Assembly (NCBI GenBank): GCA_009763385.1
Contig: CM019829.1
Coordinates: forward strand, 41,378,339 to 41,442,338
Direction of reading: 5' to 3'
DNA: 64,000 nucleotides
From: Coix lacryma-jobi var. lacryma-jobi
Lineage: Eukaryota > Streptophyta > Magnoliopsida > Poales > Poaceae
Shown: in pieces, positions 10,334 to 21,175 of the stretch
Position numbering within the stretch: position 1 is the first letter of the stretch
Layout of the letters: the number at the start of each line of letters is the position of its first letter
Program-made: the position numbers and the translations under genes
Notes under the pieces: generated by a model
The model's database searches: none
Seen by the model: the letters and a program-made list of their open reading frames with translations, nothing else
Told to the model about the DNA's origin: nothing

Positions 10334-11891
10334 CTAGAAATTTTGGTTCAAGTTGTTCAAGTCCTGACGGATTTCAGCAGTATCCATGGTGAGTCCATTC
10401 ATTCGGTGCTGAAGATATCCCATATCGCGCATCCACTCGTCCTGATGAAAGGACGAATGGCGAGCGGCCTGTGGTGAGATTCCCCTATGAAAGAACTCAT
10501 CACCACGACTAGTGTACCGGGTGGATCCTCCCAAGGAATGGGTTGAACTCCCCAACTGGAATGAGTGAAAGGACGCCTCCTGGCCGTATTCCCACCGCGG
10601 ATGTTGCGGTTGTTGCCAATTCGATCCTCCTGCTTGGTGCGAACTAGGGGGTGTCAAATGACCATAGTGTGCTGCTCCATCATACTGCCCTGCATGGAAA
10701 GAGTCAAACTCCTGTGCCGCTGCTGCTGCTCTTGCGGCCTCTTCTGCTGCACGGGTCTGCGCTCGCGTCCTCCTCCTGGGAACCTCCATGATGTTCTCTC
10801 GGGCCAACCTGCGGGTTTGCTCTGCCTCGGTTTCCAGGGCCAAAAGTAATGTTGGTGCATTCACCAACCAAAGTGACATGTCAGGAAGAGCGATTTTATT
10901 CACATAATCTTGATAGATCATGTGAATCTCACCGGTCTCCTAGTTCTCACGCAAGAGGTGTCCTTGCAAGAAGTGCTCCATTGTCAAAAGGTCTCGGTCA
11001 CTAGGAATGTAGGAGTATAAAGCGGTGTTCAGCAGACCTAAGTTAAAAGCTAGTCTAGTTATCCAAGATGTCATTTCAATATTTCCAGTGCGTTAATTCA
11101 ATTTAGACCAGTAGTCCGCCATGGCCTTGGCGGGTGATACTTTTATGTGGTTAACTAGAGCATACAACAACAACATTTCAGGCTTTTTAATTGGTCTCAA
11201 GTCAGGTCTTGGAAAAAGTGTGATACTAACATATTTGTGGAAAAACCTGAGCGTGGGGTTGTGGATATTACTTGTACGGGGCAAGCCTGGGTCTCTGTTC
11301 CCAGCAATGCTTTTCCAAAAATCATTTCTATTAAAACCCGTACAAGCAGATTCTAGGTTTAGCAAGCATGAATCATCAAAATTTAAGTGCTTGCTGAACG
11401 GCCCCCACGAAAGAGTGTGCTCTTCATTGAAAAGCCGGAATGTTATGTGAGTAGCAGACAATTGCATGGTAGCTAGAAATTCCATTGTGAGGGAAGGATT
11501 CCCTCCTCATTAACCATCCATGCTCTTTCCATCCTAGGGTCGAGAAATATAGAGAAACTCACTGTCCATACCAGTGCGACGTAGCAAGTCGGCGTCGATG
11601 TGACGGGTGTGGACGAACTCCCTCTCACTGAGGATGTTCCGGGCCTGCCGTTCCTGATCACTCTGCCAGAGGATATCATTGACGGAGTTCAGGATGCGGA
11701 TGGTCGGTCCAGCCTGGTGTGTGGGCGGAGAGTCCCGATCCACCGACATTGTGTTGGTGGATGGAGTACCCCGCCCGGCCTCTCTCTCTCATCCTCCCAG
11801 CAAAGTGAATGTGGGTGTTTGCTCTCGACGAACTTCCCTCACCCTTACTCTTCTTCTTCTTTCCGGTGAAGAAGTTCTTGAGAGGGCCCAT
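10334..11891 (-). pseudogene. Element D second ORF (Athila-ORF1/env-position protein)
   Basis: This is a broken gene in the position where Athila-group elements carry an env-like ORF. The likely start is 11891 (M-G-P-L-K-N-F-F-T-G, then a Lys-rich basic patch), 80 nt downstream of a TATA box. The middle part (11485-11093) contains T-F-R-L-F-N-E-E-H-T-L-S and, further on, F-H-K-Y-V-S-I-T-L-F-P-R-P-D-L-R, with downstream L-L-L-Y-A-L-V. This resembles the Athila ORF1 family of plant retrotransposons (my recognition, not a database result). The C-terminal 195 codons are Gln/Ala/Ser-rich with a possible coiled-coil end. At least three frameshifts or stops break it. I see no convincing signal peptide or transmembrane helix. 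Function unknown. Confidence 0.65.
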
Positions 11892-11970
11892 GACTTCCTT
11901 GCTAATGCTCGGGATGGCTGATGTTTTTGTGTTTTGAGTGAGTTGTGAGAATTTGCATGGGGTGTGGGTA

Positions 11971-11980
11971 GTATTTATAG
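11971..11980 (-). promoter_or_regulatory. Internal TATA box upstream of second ORF (D)
   Basis: The minus strand reads CTATAAATAC, 80 nt upstream of the ATG at 11891. It shares its core and flank (TATAAATA preceded by GCC/GGC) with the LTR TATA boxes of the same element (8348-8355, 16000-16007). It is conserved in G at 40986-40993. Confidence 0.6.
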
Positions 11981-12018
11981 GCTGAGGATGGAAGGGGGGA
12001 GGCTGTGAGCCTCACCCT

Positions 12019-12580
12019 GCTGGCGGGCGCCACCCCACCTTGCCCAAATTTGTCTGCAACCGACACATGAGGTTTCCCTTGTTATGTCCACTGAAATTCC
12101 AAGTGGGGAATAAAGTGGTAGGGTCGGTGCAAAGTGAAAGAGTGCAACCTCCTAAATGGGGCAAGTGGGCTGAAAATTTCAAAGACCACTTCTTCATCCT
12201 GGTCATACTTTATACCAAGGATGGTGGGAAACTTACTCGGGAGCAGTTTTGTACCGAAATGTGGAAATAGAGGTGGCGGGCGCCAGGAAAATGTGGCGGG
12301 CGCCACCTCTCCTTGGCTGAATTTCACTCCAACTCACCCCTCCTTTCACCTAGTGCTCTCCTTGTCACTCTTCATCACATGTGCACCAGAATTTTGGGTG
12401 GAGATGTGTCCAAAAGGTGGAGTGAAGAGGGGGAGACATGGGGAGACATGGAGTGAGTGATTGCATTGAAATGAGCAAAGCCATGGGTCTCCCTTGGTGT
12501 TATTTGGGTCTAGGAGGTAGGTGTAATAGTCTAGAGATTGGCTAGTGCTCCCTAGTGCAACCTAGGGTGGCGGGCGCCAA
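12019..12580 (-). promoter_or_regulatory. Palindrome-rich region upstream of internal TATA (D)
   Basis: Four copies of the GGTGGCG-GG-CGCCACC inverted repeat or close variants (near 12020, 12272, 12292, 12565) lie upstream of the internal TATA. Copies of the same motif lie upstream of the LTR TATA. The copy near 12292 is followed by CTCTCCTTGG, like CCTCCTTGG after the LTR copy at 16337. There is no coding here. I infer a second, U3-like promoter region. Confidence 0.55.
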
Positions 12581-12749
12581 CCCTATGGCTGCCCTAAGCC
12601 ACCTAGGAGCCACCTAATCACCCTACTAAGCATCTAATTGCAGAAAATTAAATTGCTTAAGTAAAACAAAAAATTAAATGGGGGATAAAGACTTACCTTA
12701 GCCTAACTTACCTTGGTTAGCCGCTTTGGATTCCCGATTAGTGTCGCCT

Positions 12750-13390
12750 TCACGGTGGTTGTGGTGGAATGTCAGCACCGACGAACTTTGATGACGGGTG
12801 TTTTTTCGGTCGCGGTGTGAACTCGAATTTCTCCTCCTTTCCACTGATGTGGAGCTGAATTTCTCCAGCTCCTACATCAATGGTGGCTTTTGCAGTGCTC
12901 AGAAATGGCCTTCCCAAGATCAATGGCGTCCGGTGGTTGGGATTAATATCCACAACCACGAAATCCACCGGGACAAAGAGATTCCGGATTTTCACCCGAA
13001 TATTCTCTGCTATTCCCGCGGGATATCGGAGCGATTGATCGGCTAGCTGCAACACATAGAAGTAGGGGACAAGGTATGATGATTTAATTTATCGTATATT
13101 ACCTTGGGCATGACGCTGACGCTTGCTCCCAGATCACAGAGTGCATGCTCGAAGTGTTGCTCTCCAATTGAACATGCGATCGTTGGGTTCCTGGGTCCTT
13201 CTTCTTTTCTGGGAGTTGGTTTAAAATGACCGCACTGCAATCTTCAGTCAATTTAACCACATCCCTACTTGGAATTGGTTTCTTCTTATTGAGCATGTCT
13301 CTCAAATATTTTGCATAAGTTGGAACCTGCATAGCGTCAATAAATGGCACATGTATGTATAATTTTTGAATTACCTCGACGAATTTCTTG
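12750..13390 (-). pseudogene. Element D aspartic protease
   Basis: This is a retropepsin of the Athila type, split by frameshifts. The active-site loop is D-L-G-A-S-V-S-V-M-P (D-L-G-A-S at 13121-13135). Downstream are L-A-D-Q-S-L-R-Y-P, F-V-P-V-D-F and the C-terminal I-L-G-R-P-F-L motif in the 101-codon frame 13055-12750. The upstream stretch (Y-A-K-Y-L-R-D-M-L and the Lys/Pro-rich linker) is the usual gag-protease junction of these elements. D-L-G replaces the canonical D-[ST]-G, as known in Athila proteases. No reverse transcriptase follows: after 12750 the sequence is the non-coding promoter-like spacer. Confidence 0.82.
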
Positions 13391-14898
13391 AATTGGTCGT
13401 CTTCCGTTGGATTTCTATTTCGATCTGGAAAAGGTAATACATGTGTATCATAGAATTCATGAGGAGCAGTTCGTACCTTGGATGAAGGTTCAGCTGGGGT
13501 TTCCTCTTCTTCGTCTTCTTCAACATTAACAATATTTTTCTTTAGCAGTGTTACTACTAGGAACTAAATTAGGATGAGGGGGATCACGAGTGGATTTACC
13601 ACCTCTCGTGGTTACAACTTTAATTCCTCATAGCATTTAATTTGAGATTTAATGTTATCTACTTTTGCTCTAATCTCTTATTAAGTTAATTTGTTCCTTA
13701 AATGCTTCAGAAAAATCTTTTAGTTTAGCATAAATTCCTTCTAACATTTTATCATGTTCAATTAATTATTATTTATGCTATCATTAATTCTACCTTAATT
13801 AGAAACTAATTTTCCAATAGGAGAATTAAATACGGAGGTTTGAGGCATACCTTGTTATTCCATTGTTGGATCATTGGAATTGGAGGTTCTCCGTAGCCAC
13901 CATTATTAAGAAGGGATTTGGCATCCTCTTCTTAATTCTGCTGACCTTCACTTGACGAAGCGGCTCTTTGCTTGGCATAGTACTCTTTTGCAGCACGATC
14001 TCTCTTCTCATTTATTCTTTGCTCTAGCAATTTTACCAAAGTTTGCAGGGTAACAGGATCAGCTTGCTTAATTTCAGACATACCTCTAGCACGTTTTTCT
14101 GTCCATCCTTGATTCGCCACCATTGTCTCAATCAGTTTGGTTGCCTTCTCTACAGTGAGAGAGAGGTATGCACCTCCGGCAACAGCATCAATGTGTTGTC
14201 GAGATTCTTGCTGGAGTCCATTGTAGAAGCTCTGGATCAAGTACCAGTCTTGCATACCATGGTGAGGACAGTATTCAACATACTCTTGTAGTCTCTCCCA
14301 AGCTTCAATGATTGTTTCTTCGTCTCCCTGTCCAAAGTTGGAAATCTTGCTGCGGACAAGAATAGTCTGACTTATCGGGCAGAACTTGTTGAGGAATTGA
14401 TCCGCGCATCTCACCCACGTCAGCAGGTGTCCAGAGTTGAAGAGGAACCACTGCTTCGCTTTTTCCACTAATGAAAATGGAGAAAGACGAAGTCTGATGG
14501 CATCCTGCGAAACTCCCTGCACAGAAATTGTACTACATATCTCCAGAAAATTCTGGAGGTGAGCGTTGGCATCCTCGGAGGTTTGCCATTAAATGCAATA
14601 GCTTGAGCCATACGTATTAAGTGAGGTTTAAGCTCAAATCTACATTACTAGTAGAAGGTAACACTGGAATGTGAGCAAGAGTAGGCATGGAATACTCACA
14701 GAGTGTTTTGGTCGACGTCGATGTTGATTGATCGTTGGAGCAGCTTGGTTCGTCAGTCACTTTTGACTGGGATTCTTGTCTCGACGAACTCCTCTCACGA
14801 AGCTCCAGGTTCTTCCTCGGAGGAGTGAGATTAGCTCTCGCTCTCCTAAGAATGGCCTCAGGATCTTCTTGATAGTCGCGGAAGATTGAATCCAGCCA
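13391..14898 (-). pseudogene. Element D gag
   Basis: The start codon is inferred at 14898 by comparison with the M-A-R-F-N-L start in G. D reads M-A-G-F-N-L and then shifts frame after about a dozen codons, where it lacks 2 nt relative to G. The central frame 14522-13932 is a clear Retrotrans_gag capsid domain: L-S-P-F-S-L-V-E-K-A-K-Q-W-F, then F-L-N-K-F-C-P, W-E-R-L-Q-E-Y-V-E-Y-C-P-H-H-G and F-Y-N-G-L. The basic segment R-I-N-E-K-R-D-R follows. Downstream to 13391 frames are degenerate, with A/T-rich indels. Gag would form the particle. Because the element lacks RT, this is its main retained function alongside protease. Confidence 0.82.
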
Positions 14899-14997
14899 TG
14901 ACTACTTGAACGATCACAAACAATGAATATATATACCGCTAGAACTACGGGGGTTAATTCAATAGAAATCACAAAGAATTAATTCTAGCCAATTGCT

Positions 14998-15015
14998 TCC
15001 CCGGCAACGGCGCCA
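14998..15015 (-). other. Element D primer binding site
   Basis: The minus strand reads TGGCGCCGTTGCCGGGGA, the site typical of Athila and Tat elements (reported as matching tRNA-Asp). It starts 9 nt after the LTR end. A second copy, TGGCGCCGTTGCC, lies inside the LTR about 73 nt away. Confidence 0.9.
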
Positions 15016-15023
15016 GAAATGCT

Positions 15024-16574
15024 TGTTGACTCTTGCTAACGTCGTCACTAGGAGTAGACTATGGAATCTATCCCTGGCAACGGCGCCAGAAAGGGTTGTT
15101 GGTACTTCTTAATGTAAGAAGTATAACTAACTATTCGTATGACTATTGGTAGGTTCCGCAAGCGCACAGAATAAGTCTATTGTAGCACTTCACCCGGGAG
15201 TAAACGAGTATCGTATTTATTTCCACAGAGAAGCTACTATGGCAGAACTAACACTAGGACCGCTATGAACAACTAGTGATTCTAGCAGGGTTGATCGAAA
15301 AGTAGGAATGGGGGTTGGTTCTACTACTACTAAAAGGAAAAGAAAAGCTAACTACTACTAACCTAAATCGGCGGGGTCTGGCCGATTAACAGATTAATGT
15401 TTTCCTACACACTTACGATCACAACTAACTTAGCAATAAAGAGTTTATCTAGTTCTTCGAACCGTACACACCCTCTGGACTATTTACCTCAGACGTGCAC
15501 AATGAGGTTTATGATTTAAGAACTAACCCAACTACGTGGTGGAATTCAAGGCTCCCAGGGCTGTCACCACCTGTTTGCTACCACAGCTATCCAGGGGGCT
15601 AGCCACAAACTAAGGTATAACTAGTCTAAGCACCGCGCTTACACTAATATATACTACTCTAATCTTGCGTCCAAAACTAGAGCACTAATTACTCAGCGAA
15701 GAACCCAAACTAGATATAACTAAATACTAAGTTATCTATGATCGAAAGCACTCAACAAGAACAATAAGTAAAGAACTTAAAGTAAATGCTGAAAGTAGAA
15801 GAACACTAAGATAAATGAAGGAAGACTTGGAATTATACCAGAGACTTGGAAGATCCTCTATTACAACTCAGCTCTTCTCTTCTACCCTCTCGCTCTCACT
15901 CTAAGTCTCTCAACTAGAGTGTTCCTTCACCAGAGCTTCGCTTACAAGAGAGTGAGACTAATGAGGTGAGGTCTGAGTACAAATGAGCTCGGGGGGTCCT
16001 ATTTATAGCCTAAGGGACCTAGGGGGTTACTTATGGACCTAGGGTTAGGTCAGGGGGGTGAGTGTGGTGGCGGGCGCCACCCCCTGGCCCTTGGATCCAC
16101 CGCCTCTTCACCAACGGCATCCAGGAGGTCCTCCAAGTCGGTTTGGGGTCGGTTAGGTTTGTCCAATAACCGTCACATGGGCAATTAGGCCATGATCCAT
16201 GTGACGCTGCTTCTTAGCCCTTGGATGAACCGACTTAGGTGAGCAACGTCTGCCAATGAGTGTGGGGTGCTTCCCCTGGATCAGTGATGTGGCAGGGGGG
16301 AGTTTGGGCTTCTCCCCCTGGTGGCCGCCAGCTAGGGGTGGCGGGCGCCACCCCTCCTTGGCCCAAAGTGAGCCCAGGCAAGTGGGCTTGCTTCCTGGTG
16401 GGGGTCCATTTGGTCATTTTGCTCAAAAACCCTGCAATTTCCTACATTCAAATAAAACTCAAGGACAAGTGGGAATCGTTAGTTTATAAAAGGTTTTTGG
16501 TTGATTTTAGGCCCTTGTGTTGTGTTATATGACCTTGTTGATGCTAAGAATATGACACTTAGTGGGCGTCAACA
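15024..16574 (-). repeat. Element D 5' LTR
   Basis: 1,551 bp, the partner of 7369-8932. The minus-strand TATA box is at 16000-16007, with GC palindromes at 16066-16081 and 16337-16352 upstream of it. The terminal 73 bp (15024-15096) precede an internal TGTTGG that would be the LTR end in the related element F. Confidence 0.93.
16000..16007 (-). promoter_or_regulatory. TATA box of D 5' LTR
   Basis: The minus strand reads TATAAATA, followed by GGACC. It lies about 570 bp from the U3 end. This is the presumed promoter for genomic RNA. Confidence 0.65.
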
Positions 16575-16579
16575 GACAC

Positions 16580-17117
16580 TGTTTGTCAGATTCGTTGGGC
16601 TGGAATCATCACTGAATTCCGCCTTTTGAGGAGTCGATGGCGTGTGGTCTGCGGGGTGCAGCGGTTGGCCGCCTGCGACATTAATGGCCTGAATGTCCTC
16701 TCATAGGGTGCAGGCACATCCATTGGGCCATCCGTTCCTGGGGTGAGGCGCCCTGGGTAACCCGGTCTGTGATCGGTCCGCCTGATGGCGCAGATAAGGA
16801 GGCAGACTGAGGATGTCCTCCGTCCCTGTTGAAATTTGGCGCACTGCCCGGTTATTGCACTGTCCCTGTACGGGATGACTCTTCCCCTGGTTTTTTGCCA
16901 GAGGCTAGGATGGCTTGGCACTTTTTCCCTTGCCCTCGGACCGAGGTCTGCCCATGGGTTGGGCCATTTTACTGCTAGCCTCGTCCAAGCGATGGGCTGA
17001 CGTCTTTAGGCATGGGCCTGACCCGAGAGTTGAACCGGCGTGCAAGGCTGACTCGAGCCGGGTCCGGCCTTGCTTCTGTCGGGCTGTTCGAGGTACCCTT
17101 TATTTTGGTACCCGACA
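16580..17117 (-). repeat. Element C 3' LTR, segment 2
   Basis: The LTR of C continues after element D and its target duplication, ending GGTACCCGACA at 17117. On the minus strand this is the U3 end that follows the PPT. Confidence 0.75.
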
Positions 17118-17131
17118 GTAGCCCCCGAGCC
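17118..17131 (-). other. Element C polypurine tract
   Basis: On the minus strand it reads GGCTCGGGGGCTAC directly before TGTCGGG. This arrangement is common at 3' LTRs of grass Tat-type gypsy elements. A second related tract (TAGCCCCCGAGGCC on plus) lies near 17234-17247. Confidence 0.75.
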
Positions 17132-17506
17132 TTCGAGGGAGTGTCGATACTCCCTCGGAGGCTTAGCTGGGTCCTCGTATTGAGTGTCTTCTCTTTTTTC
17201 CGGTGGGTGCGCGCGAGTGCACCCGCCGGGTGTAGCCCCCGAGGCCTTGGTGGATTTTTGAAAATCCGTCGAGGCCTTGGAGACGCACGTGTTGGTGCGC
17301 ATTCAGGTGACGTGGCGTTGAAAGTGTTTGACGACTTGAGGAGTCGTCCCTCCGATATTTTTGCATTGATGGGCGACCCCATTGGGAATCGCGACGGTCT
17401 GGGGGCGCGGTTTCCTAGGGGTCCACCCGTCGTGCGCGACAGTCAGAGAGCCGTGCGGCGCCTTGATTCTCCCTGGGGAATCGCAAGGGTCGCGTTCTGG
17501 CGGGTG
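17132..17506. other. Element C internal tail, non-coding
   Basis: GC-rich sequence upstream of the PPT of C. The repeated block GAGGCCTTGG (near 17239 and 17271) is the only obvious structure. Open frames here are long only because of base composition and match nothing I know. It is cut at 17507 by element E. Confidence 0.5.
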
Positions 17507-18556
17507 TGTTGGGAATATGCCCTAGAGGTAATCATAGAGATGATGATATTTCTATTGTATCCATGATTTATTATATGTTCATCGAATATCCATTAAAGAT
17601 AACTTGTATTGATTGATGATTATGTGAATTGTCTGTGAAATTATTTTACTTGTATGGTTATTCGATAGTGGTCCTTGATCGTAGTTCATGTGAGGACACA
17701 CATGATATTAGATCAGCACATGTATTAATTGATGACTATGTTTCACAAGTCATAGACATAGAGATGTCAAACTATATAATGTGGGCACATGTATGACATG
17801 GGGCTGGACTGACCCAACATGAGATGCTCTTATTATTACCTCTTTACACATCATGTACATTATGTCCTTTGACTGAGATTGTGATGTATCGCTCAATATG
17901 AATTGACTCACTTGGGACTATCAAACACTACTTCGTAACAGGGTAGTTATAAAGATAGTCTTCGGTTTGCTATGTTGTGAGACTATACGATCAAGATGGA
18001 ATTTGCCACTCTCCATGCGAGTCGTCATGAAATGATGTGATCATAAAATGCATGGTCGTGCTTAGGTTAAGTGTTAACCTATGAGTTGGACCAATATTGT
18101 GTGGCAAGAGAATTACGTTGTATTGATCGTGCGTGGTGGTTCGTCTGATATGATCTTTGCGTGTACATAGGAGTTGACACGTCTTGCTAGAGGTCGTTGT
18201 CAACTATCGGGCGAGTAGGAGTACTCGGGTCGTGTCTATGTGTGCGTGAACCCATAGGGTCGCACGCTTAAGGGGCTAGAAGCCTAATTCAAGTTGGACT
18301 TGAATCAAACCAGGATTAGGGTTTGCTAATGGGCCTCCAGGTCGATGGGCTCATTAGGGACGCCTATAAATAGAGGGGTGGGGTGGCCAGGGTTTTACCC
18401 ACATCATTAGACAACTGCCGCCGTCACCCCTTCGCCCACGCCCGCTGCTCCTCGCGGACCTAGCAGTCCAGAGGCGCGCTGCTTCCTCCCTGTATGTGTG
18501 GGATACCTCGGAGGTGCTGCATCTGGAGCACAAGGACGAACTGCACGTGGAGACGT
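17507..18556 (+). repeat. Element E (copia, Angela/Tork-like) 5' LTR, segment 1
   Basis: The LTR starts TGTTGGGAATATGCCCTAG, the signature start of a widespread grass copia group (Angela-like). The TATA box on plus is at 18365-18372. It is interrupted by F with target duplication GACGT (18552-18556; 48997-49001) and resumes at 49002. Total LTR length once F is removed is about 1.23 kb. Confidence 0.82.
18365..18372 (+). promoter_or_regulatory. TATA box of LTR E
   Basis: TATAAATA within CGCCTATAAATAGAGG, a strong plant core promoter match. It shows that E is a plus-strand element, unlike its neighbours. Confidence 0.7.
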
Positions 18557-19191
18557 TGTTGGTATAAATTAACGAACAATCTACTTTATCCGCAAGCGCA
18601 CAGATAAAATCTATCGATGTAGCACTTCACCGGAGTAACCCAGTTTTAATATCAAACCCAAAGGAATTGATAATGTTAAGTCTTAAAGTCTACCCCTGAG
18701 TAGCTAACAAGGACGGAGAATCTAGAAGTATAGAGGGATCACTAAGGCTGTCTAATTCCAATTTAAGAGTGATATGTTTATATTATTCTTAGTGGGGAAG
18801 TTGCCATAAAAGGTCACAAACGAGTATGAGTCTTTTATGCAAATGTATAATCCTACCGAGCCTACACACGGGTAAGTGGACTATAGAAGAATCAACAAGG
18901 CTATAAGAGTCACCCTTGCGAACACCACTACTACCGCGTTATATAGGAGGCATTTATGAGCTATCAAGTCTAAGCTCCATACTTACACTATCCAACTACT
19001 CTAACTCTAGCGTGACTAGAATTAAAGTACTCAAAGAGAGTCATAAACCTTAAGAATAATAAGAACAATGGCTAAACTTAAATATAGACGTTGATTACCG
19101 AAACAATCGCTGAAGCAAGTTGAAGATGAACTTGAATCCACAGGTACAAGATGAAGAAGTTGATCTATAGGTCGGAGCTCTTCTTGATCTC

Positions 19192-19255
<64 letters not shown>

Positions 19256-19845
19256 AGTTCTAGTATAAGACTAGGTTCTAAACCTAAACTAGAGGGGTAA
19301 CTAGTCTTCTACTTGAAAGCTGGCTCTTGAAGTCTTCTTCTAGGGTTTCTAAATGAGGCATAGTCTTTTCTGAAGAGGGACTTGTTCTCCCCTGGGGCCT
19401 AGGGGCCTGTTTATATAGCCCTAAGGGATCAACCGCGACCGTTAGATCAAACCGACTTCACGTAGGGCTGAGATGGATCCTCAGAGGCGGTAGAGGAAGA
19501 TTCCAGAAGGCGGAGGCCATCGAGCCCAGGGGCGACCAACCGGTCATAGGGTGGGACCGGTCGATCCCACCTGGCGGCCTCTCGGGGTGTCCCGCCTCAT
19601 GGTGTCCTCTGGTGTCCTCTAGATCCTTCTGGAGTATTCCTGACGTGCCGGTTCCGTAATCTTTCGTCGATTTCCTTCTAGGAGAAGTAATCAGTGCTGG
19701 TTTTCCTGTTTAGTCCCTACAAATCACAATCCACCAAAACTCGTGGAATATTGTCAATTAAAACCCTAAACCTTTATTGGTGATTCAATTCATGCCCTTT
19801 CATATTTATTTATCCTTTAATTTTGATAGATAACCAATGTCAACA
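18557..19845 (-). repeat. Element F 3' LTR
   Basis: 1,289 bp, homologous to 47773-48996. A minus-strand TATA box (TATATAAA) is at 19410-19417. It contains a (CT)29 microsatellite at 19195-19252. A GACCGGT-type inverted pair (ACCGGTC..GACCGGT) lies near 19540-19565. Confidence 0.92.
19195..19252. repeat. (CT)29 microsatellite in F 3' LTR
   Basis: 58 nt of perfect CT dinucleotides. The homologous site in the other LTR of F (48423-48436) has only 7 repeats. Confidence 0.95.
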
Positions 19846-19860
19846 ACTCCCCCAAGCTTA
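19846..19860 (-). other. Element F polypurine tract
   Basis: The minus strand reads TAAGCTTGGGGGAGT adjoining the 3' LTR, nearly the same tract as in D and G. Confidence 0.85.
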
Positions 19861-20282
19861 CCTTTTGCTAGTCCCTTAGCAAAACCAAAAAATAACAATG
19901 GATCAGGAGTTGCTACAATATCTTCACTTCCAACAAGTATACCAGCTGTTAAACAAAAATTCTCCAAAATATATTATGTTATTCTTCATGGGGCTTATTA
20001 CTTTTACCTTAGATCTTGAGTAATTGAAAAGATTGAACGATCAAATCAAGCACTATGTCTCTAGTTCCTTCACTTCACCTTTATCCCGGAGTTTTAATTA
20101 TTTTTTTTTCAAAATAAGCTTTAATACATATGTTGTCAAATTAAACAATGGATCCAAAGAGAAAGTCAACCAACCATTGAATAAAGAAGTGCATGTGTAT
20201 GGAAAAATGGAGTTGGATGCTCTTTTGAATATTTCACTCTCTTGTTTATCAGACATATGACTATTAGGCTAATTCTACTGTT

Positions 20283-20400
20283 GGGCACGTACCCTTTTTC
20301 TGATTATATATATATTATGAGGTTCTGGACACTTGTCCTTTTTTTTTCCTCGGGATCTATCTTTTGAGATTTCGGACACTTGTCCCTTTTTATTTCCTCG
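20283..20400. repeat. Hairpin array in element F
   Basis: Repeats of about 45 bp carry GGACA-CT-TGTCC palindromes (20327-20338 and 20374-20385), followed by T-rich sequence and TTTCCTCGGG. A degenerate first copy (GGGCACGTACCC) is at 20283. It has the same position and geometry as the AGAGCA-CT-TGCTCT arrays of D and G. Confidence 0.75.
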
Positions 20401-21008
20401 GGTCTTTCTTTTTTTTAATAGCCACATACTTCCAACAAACTTCTGAGAGGGTAGCAACAGATAATTATGAGCATTTATGCGAAAGATGGATAAAATGTGT
20501 AAGTGATCTCAATTCAATGGCATGATAACTACTCATAGGGTCAACAAAGCTTAATTTAACTCAATGCAATTATTAGTTATGTTTATATTTAGAAATCTCC
20601 GAAACTTTAGTGTTGTTTAGAACAAGATAATAGCAGCTCAGATCATCACATGTCATATCCCAATTACCTAGACCTTAGATTATCTAAGTATTTATCATCC
20701 ATATATTTAATTTTATTTTAAGGCATCATTATTAATTAGCAGAACTCATGCTTTGAAGACTAGGTACTTGAAAGAAATTAGATAGAGCAACTATTCATCA
20801 TTTTCATGCAAAAGATTAGAGAGAGAGGGTTCTCTTTTAGTCATCAACTTCTTAAAACACACTATTTTATTTATTAAATCTAACACACTTTAAGATATAA
20901 TATAAAAGCTAATAATAATAGTAGTAGTAATAATAATAATAAAGACATACTTGAATAGTGAAGATAACAGGGGTGCGTCTCCCCCAAGCTGGTTCCCTTA
21001 ATAGCATT

Positions 21009-21175
21009 GAGCCTTCATGTGCCCATATATTTTTGTCTCTTTTTTAATTAATGGTGAGCCTTCATGTGCTCACATTTTTTTGTTCTTTTCTAATTAATGG
21101 TGAGCCTTCATGTGCTCACATATTTTGTTCTTTTCTTTTTAGGGGTGAGCCTTCATGTGCTCACATTTTTTTTTG
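21009..21175. repeat. Tandem repeat with GTGAGC/GCTCAC hairpin in F
   Basis: Four units of about 46 bp start near 21009, 21054, 21100 and 21145. Units contain GTGAGCCTTCATGTGCTCAC (arms GTGAGC/GCTCAC) followed by a T-rich spacer. The first unit is diverged. It lies between two PPT-like tracts (near 20980 and 21240). Confidence 0.85.

Larger units (their letters stand above)
7369..16574 (-). mobile_element. Element D: non-autonomous Athila/Tat-like LTR retrotransposon
   Basis: A structurally complete 9.2-kb element flanked by the 5-bp target duplication GACAC (7364-7368; 16575-16579). Ends are TGTTGAC...GTCAACA. Minus-strand order: 5' LTR (15024-16574), PBS, gag, protease, a GC-palindrome-rich spacer with its own TATA box, an Athila-ORF1/env-position ORF, hairpin array, PPT, 3' LTR (7369-8932). 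No reverse transcriptase, RNase H or integrase motif is present between protease and the second ORF (about 0.8 kb). It must therefore have been mobilised in trans. It belongs to the same family as G. All its reading frames are broken. Confidence 0.9.

Noticed and set aside
17012..17566. 184-codon open frame on plus, apparently a gene.
   Set aside because: It runs from LTR C through its PPT and internal tail into LTR E, so it crosses two element boundaries and cannot be a native gene.
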